Source of the DNA: Phlyctochytrium arcticum
Taxonomy: Eukaryota > Chytridiomycota > Chytridiomycetes > Chytridiales > Chytridiaceae
NCBI GenBank assembly: GCA_025602905.1
Contig: JAHLKI010000012.1
Span: 310,001-374,000, forward strand
Reading direction: 5' to 3'
DNA: 64,000 nt
Shown piece by piece: positions 19,854 to 30,634 of this stretch. How positions within the stretch are numbered: position 1 is the first letter of the stretch; each line of letters opens with the position of its first letter. A program made the position numbers and the translations under genes. The notes below the pieces were generated by a model. It worked only from the letters and a program-made list of their open reading frames with translations. It was not told the origin of the DNA and ran no database searches.

Positions 19854-21402
19854 ATGATCCCACCAACCCTCCCAACCGTCCTCCTCACAACAATCATTCT
19901 CACCGTAACATCATCAGTCCTCTCCCAAGCCCAAAAATCCCCCACCACGACCACTCGCAAAACCCCCGCATACCCCGACACATCCTTCCCGTCCTGCAAA
20001 TCACCCTCCGATATTCGGACCCGTCAAGAATGGCGGCAACTCACCGCTGCCCAACGACAAGACTATTTATCTGCCGTTCAGTGTATGCGCGCCCCTGGCA
20101 AGAATGGGGCGAATACGTTGTTTGCGGATTTCGCGGATGTCCATCGGGTTGCGGTCACGAATCGGTGGGCTCACGGATCGGTAAGTTTATCATTTTCGCT
20201 ATTAGTGGGTTGAGTGATCGAGGACTAATTATATGTGAGTAGCCACTGTTTTTGCCATGGCATCGAATGTTACTTGGGTTATTCGAACACGCACTGAGGT
20301 CAGAGTGTGACTACAACGGCCCACTACCGTACTGGGACTGGTCCTTTGACAACACCAATCTGGGCAATTCTCGCGTGATGACCGATTTTGGCGGGGATGG
20401 GGTGCGGGCATCCCAATACTGCGTGACAAGCGGGCCGTTTGCAAGTCGGGATACGAATGCCTGCATAAAGCGGAATTTTTTACAACAACAGCAGAGTACT
20501 ACTACTACCAGTGCGGGCAGTTTTGCCTGGTCGTGGATCGAAATGGAGAATGATTTGGCTCTGTCAACGACTTATGCTACGTTAGTCTCTCGGCTGGAAA
20601 TCGGCGGGCACGGCGCGATCCACAACTATGTTGGAGGGAATAACGGGCACATGTCGTTCCTGACGGATGCGGCGCGCGACGCGTTGTTTTGGCTGCATCA
20701 TGCCAATGTTGATCGGTGGTGGTCTGAGTGGCAGTCGGATCATCCGACGTTGGCGTTGCAGTATAATGGGAAAAGTCTGAGTGGGGGCGCTGTCAAGGAA
20801 GGGGATATGATGCGGTTTAACAATCTGAGGAGTGATACGACTGTCAAGCAGGCATTGGCTACCGGGAAGGGAGCGAATGGCTTGATGGTAAGTTTTTTTT
20901 GGCAAGCGCTTGACCCAAGAATGACCCAACCTAACCGCTTATGATTCAACAGTGCTATAAGTACGCGCCTCCACTGCGTCAAACAACATCTGGACAAAAG
21001 GCAACCATGACCCAGTCCTCCGCCAACGCTGTTGACGCCAATACGACTATCCCTGCCCGGAGGACTCGCACTGATCGTCGGATGACAGCTCCACCAAAAC
21101 AACTGGCACCCCGCATTCCCATACCCGAGTCTGTACTGAGCAACAACAACTGTACCGACTCCTGCGTGGCGTCCCACCGTCAGCTGGAATCCGAGCAGGA
21201 TGCGTTTATCCATTTCGTCAATGCTGCCGGGTGGGTATCCCGCTCGCCCTCTTTGCTTTCGGATTACTCCTCGGACGACGAATCGTTTGAGAGTTTCACG
21301 GAGGAAGAATACCAGTTGCATAAAAAGGAGGCTTTAGTCTTGATTCAGCAGAGCCCGGGGTATGCGAATCGCGTGAATACATCTCTCCCTGAGCCGGCAT
21401 GA
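19854..21402 (+). CDS. Secreted tyrosinase (type-3 copper)
   Basis: It oxidises phenols to quinones with molecular oxygen and is used in melanin synthesis or cross-linking. Exons 19854-20180, 20243-20887 and 20953-21402 join in phase to 473 residues. I chose the start at 19854 because MIPPTLPTVLLTTIILTVTS is a good signal peptide; an in-frame ATG at 19743 would put 37 polar residues before it. The copper A ligands are likely His97, His107 and His116 (VHRVAV, AHGSP, PWHRM). The copper B ligands are likely His232, His236 and one of His261/262 (GGHGAIHNYVGG, WLHHANVDRWW). Cys48 and Cys77 in the N-terminal region are typical of secreted forms. The C-terminal ~150 residues are low in similarity, with an acidic Ser-rich tail. 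Confidence 0.92.
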
Positions 21403-21639
21403 TTACTCTAGCCAGTAGAGCAGTCCCATAGAGTTTAATAGTAGAGCTATTATGCGTAACATATCAGAATTTTCCCACTCTCACAAAGCATGAGTGGCTG
21501 TGCCATCTCTGTGCTGTCACGCTTGAAGTTGGCTTCGCAGTTTGTCCACTTTGTATGTCAGCGACCAGCTCTGATAAAAAGCATCCTTGCTCGAAGAATA
21601 TCCCACAACGAAAACAATAACGACTCAATCCTCAACGCC

Positions 21640-21915
21640 ATGTCGCAGATGACTCCCAGCGACCTTTTGCCCAACAAACAAGACGACCAGCAGCCGCACG
21701 TGATGGGCGAGCGCATTGCAGACCCCTCGCACCCTTCCAATGCCAGCAACGACCTGGGCCCCATTCCCGGGCATCTACCAGGCCAAGCACCAGCACCAGT
21801 ACTGGCAGGACCAGGCCCGCAAGTCCCCAAAGGTTCTTCTTCATCACAGCCAGTCAAACCAGCTGGCATGAGCGACCAAGAGTGGTTTGAAAAGTCGATG
21901 CGGGGGGAATTGTAG
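21640..21915 (+). CDS. Small Pro/Gly/Ser-rich hypothetical protein
   Basis: A 91-residue frame starting MSQMTPSDLLPNKQDD, with a Pro/Gly/Ala-rich middle and an end PAGMSDQEWFEKSMRGEL that looks conserved-type (acidic and aromatic). I do not recognise it. The frame is open 150 bp upstream to 21490, but that extension is less convincing and overlaps a possible splice site (GTATGT at about 21553). Confidence 0.5.
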   Translation: MSQMTPSDLLPNKQDDQQPHVMGERIADPSHPSNASNDLGPIPGHLPGQAPAPVLAGPGPQVPKGSSSSQPVKPAGMSDQEWFEKSMRGEL

Positions 21916-22458
21916 TTGTGAACCCATACTGTGCATAATACTACATTCTTGTGAAAACGAAAGCGAATGCGTGGAGAGGGGTGTCTATGTTGATATCAGA
22001 TGTCGTTTGTTTATCCTGGAGATGTGTTCATCTATATGTCCGAAATCTTTCCTTAGATTCCTCTTTTACCCCTTGTCCTCTTCGCGACTGTGAACGGAGC
22101 GAGGGAACGTCTTGTATGCGGCGGTCTATACCCTATCACTGGAGAACCTACTGTAGAGGACGCCGATAGACCGCCTGTAGATGTCTCAAGTCGTTCAAAT
22201 TGCTCACAGCTGGGACAGGGCGTGCATTCAACAATGCCCAATCTTTATCCACCAAGAAGTATGTCGCGCGCGACGCATTGAAGCAACACCCCCATATCAT
22301 TCAGTTACTTGGGACTCTCTTTACCTTGCACGCGTTTATTTTTCCCACACTGGGTTCTTTTCAAATGGCGCGTAGGGTTTGGCTGCATCACACCTTCTCA
22401 TCATTATCTGGATCCTCCAAAATATACGCAAGATCGCTAGAACGATTCAGTTGAGGGG
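21916..22458. other. Intergenic without a recognised gene
   Basis: About 540 bp downstream of the small gene. Several short plus-strand frames overlap each other between 21950 and 22560, none with a motif, and the sequence leads directly into the SNRNP25 fragment. Confidence 0.4.
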
Positions 22459-22625
22459 GATTGTTATGAAACCGGTAAACAAATATTGGCATGGTCGTGC
22501 CCATCCCCGCATTTGCTGGAAACGGTTGTGGAAGGGCATTGATGTCAAGGTTTTGTGGTGAGACGAGGGTGCGAAGAGTTGAGAGACATGGGAGGGTTGG
22601 GCTGTGGGTCAGGGAACGGAGAAAG
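22459..22625 (+). pseudogene. Decayed fragment of the SNRNP25 gene
   Basis: Translated on the plus strand, this segment gives KYWHGRAHPRICWKRLWKG, then, after a one-base frame change, ETRVRRVERHGRVGLWVRE. The intact gene near 27.2-27.4 kb (minus strand) encodes KYWDARPHPRICWKRFWTG and ETGVRRVEGHERVGVWVKE. The match covers about 55 codons of its second exon; the first exon is absent. A stop (TGA) at the frame change makes it non-coding. It is about 5 kb away and inverted relative to the parent gene. This is seen in the sequence; the direction of copying is inferred from which copy is intact. Confidence 0.85.
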
Positions 22626-22910
22626 ATTGGAGATGGGTAAACGGTAAGACATGTTGAAGTCTCATTCAGCCCAGTCCAGCAGTAGGAGCAACGATAGAGA
22701 CGGATGGACCGTTAATGAATACACGCAGTGTGTGTGTGGGTCGTAATCGCGGAAACGTTGCATTTGGGCAAGATACGAACAAAGAAACGTGAAGGCCGCT
22801 CACAAAGTTGCGGTCAAATAGTCAGTATCCGCTCCAGATCGTTCAATGATCCAATGAAGGTTGATAAATGATGTGCAAAGATTAAATACAAATGTTGCGA
22901 TCCCCCCAGC
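22626..22910. other. Intergenic, downstream of bL35m
   Basis: About 285 bp, including a short TG run near 22727-22741. No gene or RNA is visible. Confidence 0.4.
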
Positions 22911-23357
22911 CTATCGAAAGTACTTTTTCTTCCAATAAGGCATCAGTTTTTTCAGCAATTTCCTCTGTTGCGGGTTCGCAATCACTCGCCTCCGTTTCAT
23001 TTTTCGGGTTCGCACGCGGACTTTGCGGTTCAAGTGGCCTCGACCCGCTTGGCCCCGTTTGAATGTTCCGCCGCCGAGGACCATCCACCTATGAAAGGAC
23101 AATCAGAACTCTCGTTTTGGGATAATGATGGGAGGAAGGGATTGTTACCGAGCAACTGCACCCCCATGGTTCTTGAGTTTATATTTTTTGGTGAGGCGTT
23201 TTGAGGCGACTTTGGTGCGGCCCCAGGAGGATTCGCAGCGGATTGTATATGAAGGACGGAGAAGGAGGGCGGAGGGTGATGAGGGGATGGAGAAGAGGAG
23301 TTTGGGGTGTTGGAGACTACTGAGGGATCTTGAGACTATAGAACCGGTTGAGTACAT
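22911..23357 (-). CDS. MRPL35: Mitochondrial ribosomal protein bL35m
   Basis: A small basic protein of the mitochondrial large ribosomal subunit. Exons 23357-23149 and 23088-22911 join in phase (CG|G) to 128 residues. The first ~45 residues are Ser/Leu/Arg-rich, as expected for a presequence. The bL35 core follows: GRTKVASKRLTKKYKLKNHG, then TFKRGQAGRGHLNRKVRVRT, RKMKRRRVIANPQQRKLLKK and LMPYWKKKYFR. The ending LMPY corresponds to the LLPY end of bacterial bL35. The intron is 60 nt. The gene diverges from GPATCH1. Confidence 0.82.
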
Positions 23358-23668
23358 TCATACTTCTTGGAAGATCTGGTTGGAAGGATAAACGTACCTG
23401 GAGCCTGGATGGTCCGCTTAACACATGGGGTGAATACGCATCGTCCCACTGCTGCTGCTGCTGCCAGCGATCGGAATCGTACTCGTGGCAGCATCTCTTG
23501 CTTTTGCTTTTGCTTGCGTCCAAATTGTTCAAACCGCTGGACTTGAAATCCGACATCTCGCCCAAATTGTTGCCATGACAGACATGACTGTGCCACTAGT
23601 TGGATATGACACAAGCAGGGAAGCACTGAGTATGCTCCAGGAAATTTGGTCAAAGGATACTAGCAACA
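23358..23668. promoter_or_regulatory. Shared upstream region, bL35m / GPATCH1
   Basis: A 311-bp interval between divergent starts. It holds a CTG run at 23450-23464 and a TTGCTTTTGC repeat near 23495-23515. No TATA box is evident. Confidence 0.35.
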
Positions 23669-26512
23669 ATGTCTGGGCGATCAAGAGGGGGGAATGAACC
23701 GGATCGACGGGGCGGCGGGGCGAGTGGAGCGGGGAATCAGCAGCAGCGGTCCTTGGTGACTTTTGGCACCGAGCAACCAATGGAAATTAGTGATGTACGA
23801 GCTAAAGATCGTAACAAGTTCCTACCCATCCACATGCAAGAGGTAAGGTGTGCGTCCCCCCGTTCAGAGTATCATATATTAAAAAACAGTTTTGTGTAGG
23901 CCCGAGATGAACAAGGCCGGAAACGACTTCATGGGGCATTCACGGGCGGGTTCTCGGCTGGGTATTTCAATACGGTCGGATCCAAAGAAGGATGGACACC
24001 GAGTACGTTTGTATCGTCTCGGTCATCACGATACGCAGGTGGAGGTGCTAAACCCGAGGATTTCATGGATGAAGAAGATTTGGCGGAAGCGGCTGGATTG
24101 AATTCTATTGCGGCCACGGAAGAGTATGATGTAGCAGGGGGTACCCAGAGGGATCTATTGAAGCGACAGGCTATGCAGAAGAAAGCTGCTGATGGGGGAG
24201 TAGAGGGTCTTGCTGGCCGCCTGGTTGCTGATCTAATTGGCCCACCCAAAGATTCCGTCGGTCAAAAACTACTCCGACAAATGGGGTGGCGGGAAGGTCA
24301 CGGAGTAGGCCCACGAGCAAAACGGAAACGGGTCGTCAAGCAAGAAGAGGGTGAAGAAGATCCGTATGCGGCCCAATTTACGTTTGCGCCCAAAGATGAG
24401 GGGGTGGGAATTGTTAAAGCGAAAATGGATACATTTGGGTTGGGATACAATCCTTTTCACTCTGCGCCTGAATTCTCGTTGCGCCCAGCAAAAGCCCAGC
24501 AGGTTCTGGAAGATAAACCTAAAGGAATGGAGCGACGGGGCGGACACGGGCTAGGTGTCTTTGAAGAAGAGGAGGATGACGACGTGTATGGTTCTGGAGC
24601 AGCGGCCACAACTTACGATATTATGATTGATGACGATGAAGACCGTTTGTTCTTGGGACAAAAGAAGATGCCGACGGCGGCCAAACCCAGTTTACCACCA
24701 GGATCAGATAAGCTATGTGAGGATGGTCGCCCCCCTCTCCCCGGTTTCACCATAAGTCAAACTCCTCTACCCACGCCCAAATGGTTTCCACCTCCCCCTT
24801 TACCAACCGACTTCATCCCCTTTCATACATTTACTGATACCATCGCACCATCGTCACGAGATACCCAACAACAACTCAACGCTGAAGCTCGCCGCGATAT
24901 ACTGGGTGAAACGGCTTTAAACGCTCCGGCCCGGTCCGTGTTTGCCTACCTCCCCATCAAAGAACAGGACCGGTTACAGGCGTTTATATCCCGTGCAACC
25001 ACGAAATCCGAACCGGACGTTCACAAAGTGGAGAAGGTAGCTCTTAGGGGAGTTGTGACGGTGGAAAAGGATACGGCCGTAGCAGCATTGAAGGGGTTTA
25101 TGCCTTTTGGGAATGAACCGATGAAACAAACCCGGTATCGACGATTTTTGGAAGTCAAGGCTGGACTCGCGAAAGAGTATATCCCATCCCCATCCGACCA
25201 AAGCAAACAGGATGCGGCACATGAGATTGTAGAGTTTTCGAAAGCGGCGTTAATCTTTAAACCTCTATCGGGGATGATGGCTTCCAGATTCGTGACGTCG
25301 TCGGAACAAACCAGTTTGCCGCAGGCTGACGATAAGAAAGACGTTGCGGGTGACGCCGCAAAACTGAGTTTGTACGGGCGATTAACCCGGTCCCGCGAAA
25401 CTTGGCATCCGGACAAATTGCTTTGTAAACGATTCAATGTCCCCGACCCCCACACCGACAAAAAACGAAAACGGGGAAACGAAGAAGACGAAGAAGTATT
25501 CAGGCAATCTGAGAAAGAGCGAGCGGAACAGAGGGAACGCGACCGCCTGGGCGAGAAGCAAGTCCTGAATTCACGTGCTATGGGCGCATTGTTTGCGGAA
25601 CGGGATCGGTTGGTCTATGAAGGCCGGTTGGGGGATCCGAATGGTGAGGATGGGTTGGTTCGCCGAGGAGATAAAGACATGCTGGGGCGAGCGCAGGGGG
25701 TAGGCAATGCGCGGACATTGACTTCGTATGCGGATGTGGAGGCAATGAAGAAGGAAGAGGATGCGATGACGATTAAAGTGAAGGAAGAGGAAAACGACGT
25801 CAAGGAGGAGTATGAGCAGCGACCGCCTATGGATATTTTTAAAGCTATTTTTGCGGATTCGGATGATGATGACAGTGACAGTGAAGACGAGGTTCCTCCT
25901 CCTGCAGTACCCCTACCACCAGTGCTTGCAGCAAAACCAACATCGATACCCCCCGTACCTGTCACTTTACCACCGCCACCGCCGTCCACCGAGCCCGAAG
26001 ATGATTATATGACTAGATTGCCTCCACCCACATTCCGACCTTTGTTTCGGAAACGCGCGGATCGCGGCAAGGCTAAAGAACCTGTTGTGAAAGTGGAAGA
26101 AGAGAAAGTCGATGATGGGGCTATAATACCTTCCTCGGAAACTGCACTTGCCACTACGCTCCCACCACCACCACCACCCCGCCATAATGAAACCACCACA
26201 ACCCCAATTGCCCCACTCGTCTCACCTACCCACTCCGAAAACGAAAACGAAGAAGAGCCTCCGACATTCACACCCTCCACGCTCAAAGTCCATAAAAAAC
26301 TCAAACGCAAGAAATCCAAACGCACAGAGGAAAAGAAGAAGCGGAAACGGAGGCGGGAGAGTAGTGAGGAGAGTGACGTGTGGGTTGAGAAGCCGGTTGT
26401 TGTGGTTATGGAGGACGAGCCGGAGAAGAAGCGGGCGGGAGTGGAGGAGGAAGGAGTGCCACCAGAGACTAGAGTTAGGAGGGGGCGGCCTTCTGCAGCT
26501 GATTTTTTGTAG
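23669..26512 (+). CDS. GPATCH1: GPATCH1-family G-patch splicing protein
   Basis: GPATCH1 is a late spliceosomal protein that partners a DEAH helicase through its G-patch. Exons 23669-23842 and 23900-26512 join in phase to 928 residues (human 931). The N-terminal family domain is clear: GRKRLHGAFTGGFSAGYFNT, then VGSKEGWTPSTFVSSR, then EDFMDEEDL (about residues 60-115). The G-patch is at about 175-200 (GQKLLRQMGWREGHGVGPR). The rest is charged, with Pro-rich tracts around residues 690-790 and an acidic/basic C-terminus with KKLKRKKSKR, a probable nuclear signal. The retained SNRNP25 gene lies 0.6 kb downstream. Confidence 0.93.
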
Positions 26513-27139
26513 ATATAGATTTTGTTTGATGCTTTATTTGTGTGTACATTATTATGATGGTATTCATTGTGTGGGTTAAACGCTGGGAGCGGATCTGGAC
26601 CGCAACTATGTTGTGAGCACCCTCCAACTTTCTTTGTTTGTGTCATGCGCGAATGTCCAACTCGGTGCAATGTTTTGCGATCCATACATGGGGTCCATGC
26701 AACAACAGTCCAGCCGTCTCCATCAATGCGCGGGGACATCCAATTTGTGTTGTTGAATGATTTCCGCTGGGGCAGATGGGAACGTAACTCTATCAGGTCT
26801 TTTTGCTTGCAAATGTCCACGCGGTGTAAGGGTTTTGGCCAGCCCATGTACGCACCAAGGATCCATCGTTGAATTCGTTCCTGCTGGATGGAGCGGATCA
26901 TGGCAGATTCGAAGGGAGGTATCTTGCGCAGTCAGTGTCCTGTCCATTTGCCTTACGACGCCCGCGGTGGTTGTGGGAGTTGAGGTTGAGGGGTTGGTTC
27001 GGCTCAATCACGAACGCTTCAGCCGTCTTTTAACATTGCGACTCCTGTACCGGGGTGATGATGCCAGCGAGCAAGGTCATGATGTGTCCAGGCATCCCAG
27101 CCGACTGGGTAGATCAGCTCTAACCTATTTGACCCACCG
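26513..27139. other. Intergenic, unresolved short open frames on the minus strand
   Basis: Between the convergent GPATCH1 and SNRNP25 genes. Two overlapping minus-strand frames (27007-26723 and 26901-26560) look moderately protein-like (e.g. WILGAYMGWPKPLHRV; DGDGWTVVAWTPCMDR) but no splice arrangement gives one consistent frame and I recognise no family. It may be a relic. Confidence 0.3.
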
Positions 27140-27679
27140 TCATCGTCCCCTGGCTCTCACCCCAAACCCCCTCCCCCGTCCTCTTAGCTTGGGTTCCTTA
27201 ACCCGTCTACCCACCTCCACCCGTCCCCCCTCCTTCACCCACACCCCAACCCTCTCATGTCCCTCGACCCGGCGCACCCCCGTCTCGCTAAATACACGAA
27301 CCTCGACGCCCGTCCAAAACCGTTTCCAGCAAATCCGGGGATGGGGCCGTGCATCCCAATATTTGAGAACCGCTTTTTGGATCAGCGGCTTGAGGTCCTG
27401 GAATGTAGACGCCGGACGCGTAATCACACCTATCCCATAATCAAAACATGAATTCTCGATCGAAAAGAATAACGTACTGAGAGGTTCAGAAACGATTGGG
27501 ACTCTGACAAAGAGTTTGATGGCCTCGCCCTTTTCGTAGGCTACCAGCAGTTCCACATCTTGGAGGGAGGTTGTTGGGGAGAGGTCGGGAAGTAAAGGGT
27601 CGGTTAGGAATTTGTGGGCGCGGGTTGAGAGAGTTGGGATGAGGAGTAGGTCGGAGATGGTCGGTGAGGTAGACTTCAT
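27140..27679 (-). CDS. SNRNP25: U11/U12 snRNP 25-kDa protein homologue (SNRNP25)
   Basis: SNRNP25 is a ubiquitin-like subunit of the U11/U12 di-snRNP of the minor (U12-type) spliceosome. Exons 27679-27478 and 27429-27140 join in phase across a 48-nt intron to 163 residues. The family pattern is visible in order: DPLLPDLSPTTSLQDVELLV, YEKGEAIKLFVRV, STFQDLKPLIQKAV, then RICWKRFWTGVEV and a C-terminal VEGHERVGVWVKEG that matches the region ending in the family's DEVSFI stretch. Human SNRNP25 is 132 residues; this one has a basic Gly/Arg tail of about 30 extra residues. The assignment rests on motif order from memory of the family, so remote ubiquitin-like alternatives remain possible. Confidence 0.75.
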   Translation of the reverse strand: MKSTSPTISDLLLIPTLSTRAHKFLTDPLLPDLSPTTSLQDVELLVAYEKGEAIKLFVRVPIVSEPLSTLFFSIENSCFDYGIGVITRPASTFQDLKPLIQKAVLKYWDARPHPRICWKRFWTGVEVRVFSETGVRRVEGHERVGVWVKEGGRVEVGRRVKEPKLRGRGRGFGVRARGR

Positions 27680-27886
27680 GGGGACGTATTGAACGCTAGT
27701 TTGTTCAATTAATGTATGAGCACTGGTACATCAAAAGATTTGAGATCACCAGTCGAAAACCAGGTCGAAAACTCCGACTCTGAGAACACAGGTTACTATG
27801 TCCCAAACCGTTAAATGAACAAATTGTCCAACAACTGAGAACACTCCGACTCCGATCGAACTGTCATTCCCACAAATCCTTCACAA

Positions 27887-30413
27887 ATGGACTCCCACGC
27901 CCGACGCAAAATCAAGCGCAAGAAACGTCCGTCCTGCCCCACCTGCAAGTCTCGCCGCTGGCGGCGCGATGACGAGGGGTTTCTCGTATGTCCTTATGGA
28001 CACCAAATGCGGGTATTGTTTATGATCTCACCGATACATTTTTGGAGATCGTTAAAGAAGGTTTTTTTTAGGGATATGTGCAAGAAGAGCAGGATGAGGA
28101 AGCGGGGATTGCAAACAATTCACGCAAACAGTCTATCAGAAAGAAACGACGGCGGCATACACAGTCGCTTCACGCACGAGGTTTCGTTTTGATGGAATGT
28201 TTTGCTATTTAAGGGAAACTGATTAGAGTTTGTATAGCGGGATTGATTCCGTTAACTGTCCTCTGTGAGATGTTTCAAATGTCGTTGAGGTTGCAAGTTG
28301 AAGGACTTGCCAAGAATGCAGGGTTTGGGTCCGAGTTGGAGGTAACCTTTTTGATCTACCATTCACTCATCGGAATGCTGAACTCATGGATGCCATAGAA
28401 AATGGTCCTCCATCTCTGGATGAGTTATATCCATTCCCACGGGTTTACGCATGACCTCAATGACCGGATCGTCAAGGATTCGGGGTGGCGCTCTGGTGCT
28501 GAATCAGACATGGATGCATATTCCTCGGGGTATGAATCCACCAACACCATGGCATCCGATCATCCTACCTATGCCAACACTGTACGAAAACGAGTCATGC
28601 GCAAAGCCCAAACGAGTCGGAAAGGAGAGTTGTCGGTATCCGCGACAGGAGGTGGACCGCAGGGGTATACGCAGGAAAATTGGAGTGCGGGGGGAGAGAT
28701 GAGTGATGGGTGGTTGACGACTGCCGGGGAGTCCAGTATGGGGGGCACGGAAGACGAGATGAGTTTAGGAGAAAAGAGTTCGGGGTGGGTTACCAGTGCC
28801 GGGCAGGAGGAGGAGAGTGCGGAGGATCTGAGTGCCGATGGAGTAGACGGAGACCAGGATATCAAAAATGAAATAGAAAGGGGAAGCAACCTCAGGTTTA
28901 TAGAACCGATTTATACCCTCGGATTCATCTACCTGGCTTGCCGATGCCTGCATCTCCCGGTCCTGATGGCGGATATCCAAAAGTAAAGCCCTATTCTGAC
29001 CTTGCATCACGTCCTCTTAACTGACTAATCTGTCAAACAGCATGGCCCTCTCAGGCGTGATCCCCTACTTGACCCTCTACAAACAAGTCCACCAGAACTT
29101 CCCCGGAAAACAGTACGAGCCCGTCGAACAAAAATCCCCACCACGGCGCAAACACCTCCTCCAAGCAATATGGGCCATTCTGGCCCGCCTCAAAAGTTTT
29201 ACACAATCCGAACCTTTCCCCTTTCTCAATCTTCCCCCACTTTGGATCCGGGCCCTGGGTGCAGCGGGCTTGGACCCGGAAGTATTTTACCCGGACGTGG
29301 CGGCCTTATGGCGGATCACGCAAGTTGGCGTGCAACAGGATAAGAAGAGGAAGAATCCCGCGACGATTAGTTATAAAGAAGAAGCGGAGGCGATTTCGGT
29401 TGTTCTTATTGCGTTTAAACTCCGGGTGGGTGCGACGGGGTACGGCTCTGATCCGGAGGTCACCCGGTGGACAGACTACTATGTCTCGCGGCGACCTGTG
29501 GCGGTCAAGAAGCAATTTGCGGTTTGGAATAGCGTGTAGGTGAACTTGTGGTGATATACTTTTTGAGCAAGGGAATGACCTTTTTGTTCAGAGATGTGCT
29601 GTATGCTGACCGGAAAGAACTGGGAGAGTACGTCACGTACGCAAAAGAGTATATCACGCAACGTGCACAGGATCCTGACGGTAGGTAAAACCTTTCAGCA
29701 TGGTTATAACATATCGGTTTAATCATGGTCCTCCAGGTTTAAATATCTTTACCTCAAATTGTAAACCGGAGACTGGGATGGATATCTTGGACGACGATTC
29801 AGATTCAGATTCGGATTCACACAAAGATGAGGATGAGGTTGCAAAACCTGTGGAAAAAGAGATTGAGGCTGCGATGACGGATACCAGTGTGGGAGTCGAG
29901 GATGAATGGAGTGTTCATCCTGCACTCGCGGCAATACCTGTGGACGGCTCATCAGACGAGGAGGAAAGAGAGGCCACAGAAGAGGTGGAGGATACCCGTG
30001 AGGGTGATGTCGTCTCGGGTGATACCAGCGACCCTCATGATGGGGACGAACAGAGCAAAGTAAATATGGACGTTGATCGTCACAGTCACTCACTTAATTC
30101 TGATACCCCGGATCTCGAAGACGACCACGACGACGCACAACCTAGACTCTCCGCCTCCCCACCCTCGCCATCCTCCTCCCCCGCACCCTCAGATCCACCA
30201 CCGTTCCCATCCAACCCCCACTACCTATCCTACATTGCTCCAGATCCCCAAGGAATATACCCCCTACCCTACGCACTGATTCTGACCTCCCTGTCCCAAT
30301 TTTTGGGCGTTGATTCCCAGGTAGTGGAACGATGTGTGCAGGATACTGAACGAAAGTTGAGGGGCGAGGCTGGGTGGGTTCAAGCGGCTGTCAAATCGAT
30401 TAAGAGGGAGTGA
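27887..30413 (+). CDS. RRN7: RNA polymerase I initiation factor Rrn7/TAF1B
   Basis: Rrn7/TAF1B is the TFIIB-like subunit of the Pol I core factor/SL1 that recruits Pol I to rDNA promoters. Seven exons join in phase: 27887-28012, 28072-28180, 28238-28341, 28399-28982, 29041-29535, 29592-29680 and 29737-30413, for 727 residues. The N-terminal zinc ribbon is visible (CPTC then 15 residues then CPYGHQ), in the form typical of Rrn7 with GHQ after the last Cys. The B-reader/linker-like charged region and cyclin-fold helices follow (LQVEGLAKNAG, HLWMSYIHSHGF, SGVIPYLTLYKQVHQ, FNLPPLWIRA-type stretches). An acidic Asp/Ser/Glu tract (about residues 505-620) precedes the C-terminus. It diverges from SNRNP25 with 207 bp between the starts. 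Confidence 0.88.
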
Positions 30414-30634
30414 CACGGCCTTTTGGGGGGAAGGGGAAGGAAGTAATTTGTATATATATGAAAGGGGGTTTCGGTCCTTTGGACTGGCATATAGCAACAA
30501 GAATGTGACCAGAAATGAATATGTTTTACGAAAATGGGATGTTTAACGCAACGGGTAAAAAATGTTACAGCGCGTAAAATGAGTTCAGCATCAAAGAAGG
30601 GGGAGATATTCTATAAAGCACAGTTGGGATAATG

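Noticed and set aside
26005..26901. A 298-residue minus-strand open frame antisense to GPATCH1
   Set aside because: It is a Ser-rich shadow of the Pro/Glu-rich GPATCH1 coding sequence; only its upstream part lies outside that gene and it shows no recognised domain.
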